From Pseudomonadota bacterium (lineage in GTDB: Bacteria > Pseudomonadota > Gammaproteobacteria > Burkholderiales > Burkholderiaceae_D), in contig JAEWBA010000077.1 of the NCBI GenBank assembly GCA_023391395.1, positions 1 to 6,211 on the forward strand: a DNA stretch of 6,211 bases, in the 5' to 3' direction. Of the stretch, positions 1-6,211 are shown piece by piece. The translations under genes were made by a program, and so were the position numbers. Below the pieces are notes generated by a model. That model was not told the DNA's origin. It was given only the letters and a program-made list of their open reading frames with translations, and did no database searches. Numbering within the stretch: the first letter of the stretch is position 1; each line of letters starts with the position of its first letter.

Positions 1-916
1 CACGGCCGGTCTTGCCGCGCGCCAGTTCCGGCACGTCCGGATTTTTCTTTTGCGGCATGATCGACGAACCGGTGCAGAAGCGGTCGGCGATATCGATGAA
101 GCCCACGCGCGGGCTCATCCAGATCACGAGCTCTTCCGACATGCGCGAGATGTGCGTCATCACCAGCGCGGCAGCGGCGCAGAATTCGATGGCGAAGTCG
201 CGGTCCGAGACGGCATCCAGCGAATTGCGGCAGACATCTTCGAAACCCAGGGTCTTGGCAACGCGCTCGCGGTCGATCGGGAAGGTGGGGCCGGCCAGGG
301 CGGCGGCGCCCAGCGGCAGCCGGTTGACGCGCTTGCGGCAGTCGGCCATGCGCTCGGCATCGCGGCCGAACATTTCCACGTAGGCCAGCATGTGATGGCC
401 GAAGGTGATCGGCTGGGCCACCTGCATGTGCGTGAAGCCGGGCAGGATGGTGTCGGCGTGCTGTTCCGCCAGATCCAGGAGCGCGATGCGCAGTTCGCGC
501 AGCAAACCGAGAATATCGTCGATGGCCGCGCGCAGATAAAGCCGGATATCGGTCGCCACCTGGTCGTTGCGCGAGCGGCCGGTGTGCAGGCGCTTGCCGG
601 CGTCGCCCACCAGTTCGGTCAGACGCTTCTCGATATTCAGGTGCACGTCTTCCAGATCGAGCAGCCATTCGAACTGGCCGGCGGCGATTTCGGAGTGGAT
701 CTGCGCCATGCCGCGCTGGATGTCAGCGTAGTCCTGCGCGCTGATGATGCCCTGGTGCGCCAGCATCTCGGCGTGAGCCAGCGAGCCTTGGATGTCCGCA
801 TCGGCCATGCGCTTGTCAAAAAAGACAGAGGCCGTGTAGCGTTTTACCAAATCGGAAACGGGTTCGGAAAAGCGCGCCGACCAGGCCTCGCCTTTTTTGG
901 AAAGTTGTGCTGTCAT
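1..916 (-). CDS. argH: Argininosuccinate lyase, N-terminal 305 residues (3' end outside window)
   Basis: This enzyme splits argininosuccinate into arginine and fumarate, the last step of arginine synthesis in the cytoplasm. Reading the minus strand from ATG at 916 gives a continuous protein beginning [16 protein letters not shown]. It carries the fumarase/aspartase superfamily blocks in order: HTGRSRND at residues 111-118 (substrate binding), [10 protein letters not shown] with His163 (the conserved His block), and the signature [11 protein letters not shown] at 283-293 with the mobile-loop serine pair S284/S285. The family is usually about 460 residues, so roughly the last third lies beyond base 1. 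The start is supported by GGAA 7 bases upstream (924-927, minus strand) and a consensus -10 box just above it. It is divergent from the kinase gene. No frameshift or missing catalytic residue is seen in the visible part. Identification is essentially certain. Confidence 0.97.
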   Translation of the reverse strand, partial: MTAQLSKKGEAWSARFSEPVSDLVKRYTASVFFDKRMADADIQGSLAHAEMLAHQGIISAQDYADIQRGMAQIHSEIAAGQFEWLLDLEDVHLNIEKRLTELVGDAGKRLHTGRSRNDQVATDIRLYLRAAIDDILGLLRELRIALLDLAEQHADTILPGFTHMQVAQPITFGHHMLAYVEMFGRDAERMADCRKRVNRLPLGAAALAGPTFPIDRERVAKTLGFEDVCRNSLDAVSDRDFAIEFCAAAALVMTHISRMSEELVIWMSPRVGFIDIADRFCTGSSIMPQKKNPDVPELARGKTGR

Positions 917-939
917 AATGATGTTCCAGAGAATGCATG

Positions 940-945
940 ATTATA
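940..945 (-). promoter_or_regulatory. -10 box of the argH promoter
   Basis: Read on the minus strand these bases are TATAAT, a perfect sigma-70 -10 hexamer. It lies 24 bases above the argH ATG, which predicts a very short leader of about 17 bases. No good -35 hexamer sits at 16-18 bases; the closest match, TTGTGA (967-972), is 21 bases away. The promoter may therefore be weak or activator-dependent. Inferred from position and sequence only. Confidence 0.55.
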
Positions 946-992
946 AAACAGCGGGTCGGGCGCGAATCACAAATATGGCATGCGCCGGCCTG

Positions 993-1005
993 CTCCCGTA
1001 GGGAG
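993..1005. repeat. Short inverted repeat in the argH/algZ intergenic region
   Basis: CTCCC-GTA-GGGAG forms a 5-bp stem with a 3-base loop, 19 bases before the larger palindrome at 1024-1040. There is no T-tract, so it is not a standard terminator. It may be a minor transcript hairpin or chance in G+C-rich DNA. Confidence 0.3.
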
Positions 1006-1023
1006 GCGGGAATGTTCCGGTTA

Positions 1024-1040
1024 GGCGGCACTGTGCCGCC
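1024..1040. promoter_or_regulatory. Palindrome upstream of algZ, possible operator or leader hairpin
   Basis: GGCGGCAC-T-GTGCCGCC is a perfect inverted repeat with 8-bp arms around one central base. It ends 35 bases before the algZ start codon. The symmetry suggests a dimeric regulator site or a hairpin in the algZR leader. No T-tract follows, so it is not a typical intrinsic terminator. No known operator was recognised in it. Confidence 0.4.
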
Positions 1041-1075
1041 AGCCAGGATGGTGCCCGGCCCGGAACTGCGTACCC

Positions 1076-2125
1076 ATGTCTGCCATTGCCATTCCAGAAC
1101 GCGCGCCCGTCGAGATCGTCATCCCCGATTGCTGCAATATCGGTGTGATATTCCGTTCCCTGCTGGCCGCCAACGGCGCCGTGCTGGCCGGGATTCTTTT
1201 GCGTACCAGCAGCTTGCGCCAAGGCGTGTTCGAATTCGTCGAGTCCTCCGTGCTGCTGGAGCTGGCCTGCCTGCTTTCGCTTCTGGCCTTGTGTGGCCTG
1301 CGCCGCATCGTTCGCACGATTCCCGCATGGGGACAACGTGCCGCCTGCGCGCTGGTGCCGGCGGCGGTCACTGGCCTCATTATCCACCTACTGTCTTCGC
1401 TCGAATGGCTGTGGAGCAGCTTCACTCACCTGACCGCGCTGAAGGGCATGCTGGCCGCAGCCCTGCTGGGCCTGCTGCTGCAGCATTACTTCGAGTTGCG
1501 CATGCGCGCCTTTTCGCCGGCGCTGGTGGAGGCGCGGCTGCAGGCCTTGCAGGCGCGCATCCGTCCGCATTTCCTGTTCAACAGCCTGAATGCGGTGCTG
1601 TCGCTGATCCGCAGCGAGCCGCGCCGTGCCGAAAGCACGCTGGAAGACCTGGCCGATCTGTTCCGTGTATTGATGAGCGATCCGCGCAACATGACCAGCT
1701 TGGAAGAGGAAATCCGCTTGTGCCGCCAATACCTGTCGATCGAAAAGATCCGTCTCGGCGAACGCTTGCAGGTGCAATGGGAAGCGGAAAACATCAGCCG
1801 CTCGCGCCTGCGCAAGGCGCGCGTGCCTGCGCTGCTGCTGCAGCCGCTGCTGGAGAACGCCGTACGCTACGGCGTGGAGCCGGCCACCGGCCCCGCCATC
1901 ATCCAGGTGCACATCAGCCGTTCGATGGACCGCATCGAGGTGGTCGTGGTCAACCCCTATCACGGCGAAGCGGCGGCGACCGAGGACGGCAATCACATGG
2001 CCTTGAACAATATCCGCGAGCGTCTCGCGCTTCTTTACGATGTCGAAGCACAGTTGACGACCACAGTGGCGCGCGGCTTCTTCGAAGTGCGCCTGCGCTT
2101 TCCCTATACCGAGAGCGATTCATGA
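1076..2125 (+). CDS. algZ: AlgZ/FimS-type membrane sensor histidine kinase (LytS/YehU family), 349 aa
   Basis: Sensor partner of the following response regulator; it should sit in the inner membrane. Four hydrophobic segments fill the N-terminal half (about residues 24-44, 57-77, 88-108 and 118-137), with no large periplasmic domain. The His_kinase-type block follows, RIRPHFLFNSLNAV with His165 as the presumed phospho-acceptor, then an N-box LLLQPLLENAVRYGV with Asn261. The usual DxGxG motif is absent: around 291-312 there is VNPYHGE, then GNHMALNNIRERL, so the ATP lid is degenerate, as described for P. aeruginosa FimS/AlgZ. An N-terminal PDCCN stretch has two cysteines at 19-20. An in-frame TAG at 1022-1024 and no ATG, GTG or TTG codon in between make 1076 the first possible start. 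The ribosome site is poor (GGAA at 1062-1065, 10 bases away). The signal sensed is unknown. Family certain; symbol by similarity and synteny. Confidence 0.9.
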   Translation: MSAIAIPERAPVEIVIPDCCNIGVIFRSLLAANGAVLAGILLRTSSLRQGVFEFVESSVLLELACLLSLLALCGLRRIVRTIPAWGQRAACALVPAAVTGLIIHLLSSLEWLWSSFTHLTALKGMLAAALLGLLLQHYFELRMRAFSPALVEARLQALQARIRPHFLFNSLNAVLSLIRSEPRRAESTLEDLADLFRVLMSDPRNMTSLEEEIRLCRQYLSIEKIRLGERLQVQWEAENISRSRLRKARVPALLLQPLLENAVRYGVEPATGPAIIQVHISRSMDRIEVVVVNPYHGEAAATEDGNHMALNNIRERLALLYDVEAQLTTTVARGFFEVRLRFPYTESDS

Positions 2126-2886
2126 TTCCGCGCATCTTCATCGTGGACGACGAAGCGCCGGCGCGCACACGCCTGAAGACGCTGCTCGCCGACATCGCCG
2201 CCGAATGCCCGCACGAGCTGGCCGGGGAGGCGGGGCGGGCGCAGACCGCGCTCGAAGCCATCGCCGCTGCCCGGCCGGATATCGTCCTGCTCGACGTGCA
2301 GATGCCCGGGATGAACGGTGTGGAATTGGCGGCGCGCCTAGGCGAGCTGCCGGAGGCGCCGGCCGTGGTGTTCGTCACGGCCTACGACGAATATGCGCTC
2401 AAGGCTTTCGATGTGCAGGCGCTGGACTATCTGTTGAAGCCGGTGCGTGCCGAACGACTGGCTGCCGCGCTCAAGCGGGTGGCGGCATTGCGCGCGCAGG
2501 CTGCGGCCGCAGCGCCGCAAGCCCGGCGCCAGCATTTCTCCGTCCAGGAGCGCGGCCGTGTGCTGCTGGTGCCGGTGTCCGAGGTCATTTACCTGAAGGC
2601 CGAACTCAAGTACGTGACCCTGCGCACTCGCGACCACAACCACCTGATCGAGGAGTCGTTGACTTCGATCGAAGAGGAAATGGGGGAGATATTCGTACGC
2701 GTGCATCGCAACGCCCTCGTGGCCCGCGCCGCCATCCTTGGCGTCGAACGCGGCTCGGTGTCGGTGGACGCGGAGAGCGAAAGCGACAAAGCCCAGGAAG
2801 CCTGGCAGGTGATCCTGCGCGATGTCGAGGAGCGCCTGCCGATTTCACGGCGCCAGTGGGGCGTGGTGAAGGCGCTGGTGAAGTAA
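2122..2886 (+). CDS. algR: AlgR-type LytTR response regulator, 254 aa
   Basis: DNA-binding response regulator, the cytoplasmic partner of the kinase before it. The receiver domain (about 1-120) has the acidic pair D9/D10, phospho-acceptor D58 in LLDVQMPGMNG, T86 in FVTAYDEYALKAF and K106 in YLLKPV, so all phosphorylation residues are present. An Ala/Gln-rich linker (125-137) leads to a LytTR domain (about 138-250) with the VIYLKAELKYVTL and VRVHRNALV blocks typical of AlgR, AgrA and LytR. Its ATG overlaps the kinase TGA as ATGA, indicating one transcript and translational coupling. A short acidic run (AESESDKAQE, about 214-223) sits between LytTR strands. In Pseudomonas AlgR controls alginate, type IV pili and other virulence traits; targets here cannot be inferred. 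Continuous and intact. Confidence 0.93.
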   Translation: MIPRIFIVDDEAPARTRLKTLLADIAAECPHELAGEAGRAQTALEAIAAARPDIVLLDVQMPGMNGVELAARLGELPEAPAVVFVTAYDEYALKAFDVQALDYLLKPVRAERLAAALKRVAALRAQAAAAAPQARRQHFSVQERGRVLLVPVSEVIYLKAELKYVTLRTRDHNHLIEESLTSIEEEMGEIFVRVHRNALVARAAILGVERGSVSVDAESESDKAQEAWQVILRDVEERLPISRRQWGVVKALVK

Positions 2887-2900
2887 CCTCTGCGCCAAGT

Positions 2901-2932
2901 CAGCGTAGGGCGGGACGGACCTGCCCTAGCTG
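2901..2932 (+). terminator. Imperfect hairpin between convergent algR and ppc, probable terminator
   Basis: After the algR stop, CAGC (2901-2904), one bulged G, and TAGGGCGGG (2906-2914) pair with CCTGCCCTA (2920-2928) and GCTG (2929-2932) across a 5-base loop ACGGA. The result is a 13-bp stem with one bulge and one G-U pair on the plus-strand RNA. On the minus-strand RNA the wobble becomes an A-C mismatch, so the fold favours the algR transcript. No U-tract follows, so termination by this element alone is uncertain; it may instead protect the 3' end. Confidence 0.55.
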
Positions 2933-2952
2933 CCATGAAGCTGAGTGCCGTC

Positions 2953-5832
2953 TCACCCCGTATTCCGCAAGCCCGCCGCAATCCCGTTGATTGACAAATG
3001 AATCCCGCGCCGCACGCGCTCGTGGAGCGTGCGACCTTCCGCCGCGGCGGCGCGATAGCGCTTGATCAGTTCCACCTGCAGGTGGTTGAGTGGATCCAGA
3101 TAGGCAAAGCGGTTCTTGATGGAACGCGCCAGCAGCGGATTGTTGGCCAGGCGCTCGCGCGTGCCGGTGCTGGCGGCCAGGCAGGCGATGGTGCGCTCGT
3201 ACTCGTCGACGATGCGCGTGAAGACTTGCTTACGCAGCTTGCGGTCCGGTACCAGTCCGGCATAGCGCGAGGCCACCGCCAGATCGGTCTTCGCCAGCAC
3301 CATGTCCATGTTCGACAGCAGCGTGGCGAAAAACGGCCAATCCTTGGCCATGGCGCGCAAGGTCGCGGCCCGCTGTTTGCGCTGCTTCTCACTTTCGCTT
3401 TCGTCCAGCCATGAAGAAACGGCGCTGCCGAAGCCGTACCAGCCGGGCAGCAGCAAGCGGCATTGCCCCCACGAGAAACCCCAGGGGATGGCACGCAGGT
3501 CTTCGATGCGGCGCGTCGCCTTGCGCGAGGCGGGGCGCGAGCCGATATTGAGTTCGGCGATTTCGGCAATCGGCGTGGCAGCGAAAAAGTAATCCGCGAA
3601 TCCCGGCGTTTCGTAGACCAGGTTGCGGTAGGCGCGGTAGGCGCGCTCGGACAGTTCTTCCATCACGCTTTCGAACTCGGCCAGTTTCTTGGCCTGCCTG
3701 CCGTTACCCTCCGGCGGCATCAGGCTGGCTTCCAGAGTGGCAGCCACCAGCAGTTCGAGATTGCGGCGGCCGATCTCCGGGTTGGAGAACTTGGAGGCGA
3801 TGATTTCGCCTTGTTCGGTGAGGCGAATCTGGCCGTTCACCGTGCCGGCCGGCTGCGCCAGGATGGCTTCGTAGCTGGGGCCGCCGCCGCGGCCGACAGT
3901 GCCGCCGCGCCCGTGGAACAGGCGCAGGGTGATGTCGGTACGCTTGAACAAGTCCACCAGCCGCGTCTCCGCCTTGTACAGCTCCCAGTTGGAGGTGAGG
4001 AAGCCGCCGTCCTTATTGGAATCGGAGTAACCGAGCATGACTTCCTGCAGATTGCCGCGCTGCGCGATCAGGCGGCGCACGAGCGGCAGCGAAATCAATT
4101 CCTCCATGATGTCGGCGGCACGGCGCAGATCGGGAATGGTCTCGAACAGCGGGATCACCATCAGGTCCAGCCTAGGCTGGCCGATGCTGCTGGCTCCGGC
4201 ATCCTGCTCGAAACGCAACAGCCCGGTCTCCTTCTGCAGCAGCATCACTTCCAGCAGATCGGACAGCGTTTCGGTGTGCGAGATGATGTAGTTGCGCAGC
4301 GCGCGTTCGCCATAGCGCTGACGGATTTCGCGCGCGGTACGCAGGACTTCCAGCTCTTTTTCGGTTTCCGGCGAATACGCAAGATAGGGCGAATACAGCG
4401 GGCGCGGCATATCCAGTTCCGCCAGCAGCAGTTCCACCTTGTCCTGTTCCGTCAGCTCGGCATAGTTGGGCGCGACACCGGCGCGCGCGAACAATTCGGC
4501 CAGCACGCGCTCGTGCACGTCGGAGCTTTGCCGCATGTCGAGCGAGGCCAGATGGAATCCGAACACCTCGGCGGCGCGCTTGAGCGGGGCCAGGCGTGGC
4601 TTGATCAGCATGCTGCCGTGGTGCGCCTGCAACGAATCGACCAGGATCTGCAGGTCCGCGAGAAATTCCTCCGCCCCGGCATAGGGCGCGGCGGCGCCGA
4701 CTTCCTGGCGCAGCACATGCGCTGCGCCGAGCCCGCGCGCGGTGGCGGCCAGGCGCGCGTAGATTCCAACTAAGGCGCGCCGGTAGGGCTCGTCGGTGCG
4801 GTGTTCGGAAACGTCGGGAGAGGCATCGGCCAACGCCTGCAAGGCCGGACTGGCATCGACCAGGATGGTCGATATCGACAGCTCGGCTCCCAACGCATGC
4901 ACTTCGTCCAGGTAGAAGTCGAAGACGGTGGTCGCCTGCCGCGTCAGCGCATGGCGCATGGTGTCGGCATTGACGTTGGGATTGCCGTCGCGGTCGCCGC
5001 CGATCCAGCTTCCCATCTGCAGGAAGGTAGAAGCGCCGGCAGGGGCGCGCCTCTTTCCCGAGCGTTGCGGAAAGTGCACGGCAAGCTCGGCTTCCACGTC
5101 GGCGTACAGCGCCGGCACCTCGCGCAGGAAGGTGATGCGGTAGTAGGACAGGGCATTCTCGATTTCATCGGCCACGGTCAGCCGCGAGTAGCGCAGCATG
5201 CGCGTCTGCCACAGCGTGGCGATGCAGGCGTGGAGCAGTTCGCCGTTGCGCCTGTGCTCTGCCGGGGTGAGCGGAAGATCGCGTTCCTCCAGCAGGCGGG
5301 CAATCTCGCGTTCGGCATCGAGAATGCTCTTGCGCTGGACTTCGGTCGGATGAGCGGTCAGCACAGGCGAGATGAGCGCTTCGCGGAAAAAGCTGTGCAC
5401 CGCCGGTCCCGGCACGCCCGCCTCGGCCAGGCGCGACATGGCATAGGAGACGCTGCCTTGCTGCGCCGGCGAACCGGCCAGCAAGTGGGCCCGACGGCGG
5501 CGGTTGTGGTGGCGATCCTCGGCGATGTTGACCAGGTGCGAGAAATAGGAAAAGGCGCGTACGACGGAAACCGTCTGCTCGCGCGTCAGATTCTTCAGCA
5601 GCTTGTCGAGCTGCGCGCCGGCCTGGACATCGGACTCGCGCCGAAAGCGCACGGCGGTCTGGCGTATGGTTTCGATGACATCGAAGACGGCCGCGCCTTC
5701 CTGTTCGCGCAGCACGTCGCCCAGCAGGCGACCCAGGAGACGGATGTCCTCGCGCAGGGGCGCGTCCTTGTCGGGTGCGGTCTTGGGGCTGCGGTTTGCT
5801 GCGACAGGTGCGCCGGTCGAATCTCTTGCCAT
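2953..5832 (-). CDS. ppc: Phosphoenolpyruvate carboxylase, 959 aa, complete
   Basis: Cytoplasmic anaplerotic enzyme that adds bicarbonate to PEP to give oxaloacetate. All main family blocks are present (numbered from ATG at 5832): TAHPTEV with catalytic His161, [12 protein letters not shown] 274-285, [10 protein letters not shown] 601-610, [14 protein letters not shown] 639-652 with R642 and R648, and the C-terminal [10 protein letters not shown]. The four residues matching the E. coli aspartate-inhibitor site (K773, R832, R587, N881) appear as K848, R908, R648 and N957, so feedback inhibition by aspartate is likely. At 959 residues it is longer than E. coli PEPC (883), partly through a polar, basic N-terminus of about 25 residues and a basic loop (SGKRRAPAG, about 258-266). 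The start at 5832 was preferred to in-frame ATGs at 5916 and 5931 because conserved sequence begins about 25 residues after it; its ribosome site is poor. Convergent with algR, divergent from hemC. Confidence 0.97.
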   Translation of the reverse strand: MARDSTGAPVAANRSPKTAPDKDAPLREDIRLLGRLLGDVLREQEGAAVFDVIETIRQTAVRFRRESDVQAGAQLDKLLKNLTREQTVSVVRAFSYFSHLVNIAEDRHHNRRRRAHLLAGSPAQQGSVSYAMSRLAEAGVPGPAVHSFFREALISPVLTAHPTEVQRKSILDAEREIARLLEERDLPLTPAEHRRNGELLHACIATLWQTRMLRYSRLTVADEIENALSYYRITFLREVPALYADVEAELAVHFPQRSGKRRAPAGASTFLQMGSWIGGDRDGNPNVNADTMRHALTRQATTVFDFYLDEVHALGAELSISTILVDASPALQALADASPDVSEHRTDEPYRRALVGIYARLAATARGLGAAHVLRQEVGAAAPYAGAEEFLADLQILVDSLQAHHGSMLIKPRLAPLKRAAEVFGFHLASLDMRQSSDVHERVLAELFARAGVAPNYAELTEQDKVELLLAELDMPRPLYSPYLAYSPETEKELEVLRTAREIRQRYGERALRNYIISHTETLSDLLEVMLLQKETGLLRFEQDAGASSIGQPRLDLMVIPLFETIPDLRRAADIMEELISLPLVRRLIAQRGNLQEVMLGYSDSNKDGGFLTSNWELYKAETRLVDLFKRTDITLRLFHGRGGTVGRGGGPSYEAILAQPAGTVNGQIRLTEQGEIIASKFSNPEIGRRNLELLVAATLEASLMPPEGNGRQAKKLAEFESVMEELSERAYRAYRNLVYETPGFADYFFAATPIAEIAELNIGSRPASRKATRRIEDLRAIPWGFSWGQCRLLLPGWYGFGSAVSSWLDESESEKQRKQRAATLRAMAKDWPFFATLLSNMDMVLAKTDLAVASRYAGLVPDRKLRKQVFTRIVDEYERTIACLAASTGTRERLANNPLLARSIKNRFAYLDPLNHLQVELIKRYRAAAAEGRTLHERVRRGIHLSINGIAAGLRNTG

Positions 5833-5896
5833 GGTGAACGAGTGAAGTAGTGGAGGGTGGGGAAGCGTGTTTGCCAGCGGTTTGAGAGTGTGCGCG

Positions 5897-5905
5897 TGAT
5901 AAAAT
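5897..5905 (+). promoter_or_regulatory. Extended -10 element, probable hemC promoter
   Basis: TGATAAAAT matches the extended -10 form TGnTATAAT with one mismatch. It lies in the only A+T-rich patch of the ppc/hemC divergent region and would give a hemC leader of about 50 bases. TTGCCA at 5871-5876 is a good -35 by sequence but is 23 bases away, too far for normal spacing. The same patch may also serve the ppc promoter on the other strand. Confidence 0.4.
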
Positions 5906-5924
5906 TCGCGCTTCATTTCAGCTT

Positions 5925-5939
5925 GGCGCAATCCGCGCC
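5925..5939 (+). repeat. Small inverted repeat in the hemC leader
   Basis: GGCGC-AATCC-GCGCC forms a 5-bp stem with a 5-base loop, extendable by one wobble and one A-T pair. It ends 22 bases before the proposed hemC start. It could be a leader hairpin; chance cannot be excluded. Confidence 0.25.
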
Positions 5940-5961
5940 GACGACTTTCGGAAGAACCGTT

Positions 5962-6211
5962 TTGAAAGCAATTCCCCCGTCAAGACTGGTGATTGCCTCG
6001 CGCGAAAGCCGCCTGGCAATGTGGCAAGCGGAGCATGTCCGCACCAGGCTGCGTGCATTATATCCAGAGTGCAGCATCGATATTCTCGGAATGACAACCA
6101 AGGGCGACAGGATTCTCGATCGCACCCTGTCCAAGGTTGGCGGCAAGGGTTTGTTCGTCAAGGAGCTGGAAGCCGCGATGGCGGAAGGGCGCGCCGATCT
6201 GGCGGTGCATT
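5962..6211 (+). CDS. hemC: Hydroxymethylbilane synthase (porphobilinogen deaminase), N-terminal 83 residues
   Basis: This enzyme joins four porphobilinogen units into hydroxymethylbilane for haem and other tetrapyrroles, in the cytoplasm. The visible part carries the domain 1 family blocks: [18 protein letters not shown] (residues 9-26), GMTTKGD (43-49), [15 protein letters not shown] (56-70) and ADLAVH (78-83). The window stops just before the HSxKD segment that holds the catalytic aspartate. Family length is about 310 residues, so about three quarters is missing. No in-frame ATG is found near the conserved start. TTG at 5962, with GGAAGA at 5950-5955 six bases upstream, gives the short N-terminus typical of the family ([16 protein letters not shown]). 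A TTG at 5923 is a weaker alternative with no such ribosome site. Divergent from ppc; hemD usually follows hemC. Confidence 0.95.
   Translation, partial: MKAIPPSRLVIASRESRLAMWQAEHVRTRLRALYPECSIDILGMTTKGDRILDRTLSKVGGKGLFVKELEAAMAEGRADLAVH

Noticed and set aside
50..940. 296-codon open frame on the plus strand across argH
   Set aside because: It is antisense to a clearly conserved argH reading frame. Its product is rich in Gly, Arg, His and Ala with no recognisable domain, as expected from complementary G+C-rich codons.
942..947. TATAAA on the plus strand as a possible algZ -10 box
   Set aside because: No -35 hexamer at suitable spacing, and the same bases form a perfect TATAAT for argH on the other strand.
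937..2121. Long open frame in the algR frame running across the whole kinase gene, suggesting a 649-residue fusion
   Set aside because: The sequence before 2122 is Arg/Ala/Pro-rich shadow translation of algZ; the conserved receiver begins exactly at the ATG at 2122, which overlaps the algZ stop.
3463..4773. 436-codon plus-strand open frame within ppc
   Set aside because: Antisense to conserved PEPC motifs throughout; composition matches a reverse-complement shadow, and no domain is recognisable.
4801..5850. 349-codon plus-strand open frame within ppc
   Set aside because: Same reason: antisense shadow of the PEPC N-terminal half, without recognisable motifs.
5833..5931. Upstream in-frame extension of ppc by 33 residues (ATG at 5931 or 5916)
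   Set aside because: The extra residues show no family similarity, cross the probable hemC promoter, and have no ribosome site in front of either ATG.
5913..6161. 82-codon minus-strand open frame over the hemC start
   Set aside because: Antisense to conserved HemC blocks; no recognisable product.

Overview
The window holds five protein-coding genes and no RNA genes, mobile elements or CRISPR arrays that I can see. High G+C, the protein sequences and the gene order suggest a betaproteobacterium of the Burkholderiales, perhaps Oxalobacteraceae (Herbaspirillum/Collimonas/Janthinobacterium-like). The family placement is inference from resemblance, not from a search.

Layout, left to right: (1) argH, argininosuccinate lyase, minus strand, with its 3' end cut off at base 1. 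(2) A 159-base divergent intergenic region (917-1075) with a near-perfect -10 box for argH and an 8-bp-arm palindrome in front of the next gene. (3) A plus-strand two-component pair: an AlgZ/FimS (LytS/YehU-type) membrane histidine kinase, whose stop codon overlaps the start of an AlgR-type (receiver plus LytTR) response regulator by 4 bases. (4) A 66-base convergent gap holding a strong imperfect hairpin. (5) ppc, phosphoenolpyruvate carboxylase, complete, minus strand. (6) A 129-base divergent region. (7) The start of hemC, hydroxymethylbilane synthase, plus strand, probably starting at TTG and running off the right edge.

How they fit together: argH makes arginine and fumarate; ppc makes oxaloacetate from PEP and feeds the TCA cycle and aspartate, and aspartate is a nitrogen donor for argininosuccinate; hemC makes the linear tetrapyrrole for haem. 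The kinase/regulator pair is an independent signalling unit. The order argH-algZ-algR-hemC is the one known from Pseudomonas aeruginosa. Here ppc lies between algR and hemC in the opposite orientation.

This is mostly conserved core-genome territory. I found no convincing undescribed system. The points most worth checking are the degenerate ATP-binding motifs of the kinase, the palindrome upstream of it, the hairpin between algR and ppc, the TTG start of hemC and the ppc insertion into an otherwise old synteny block.
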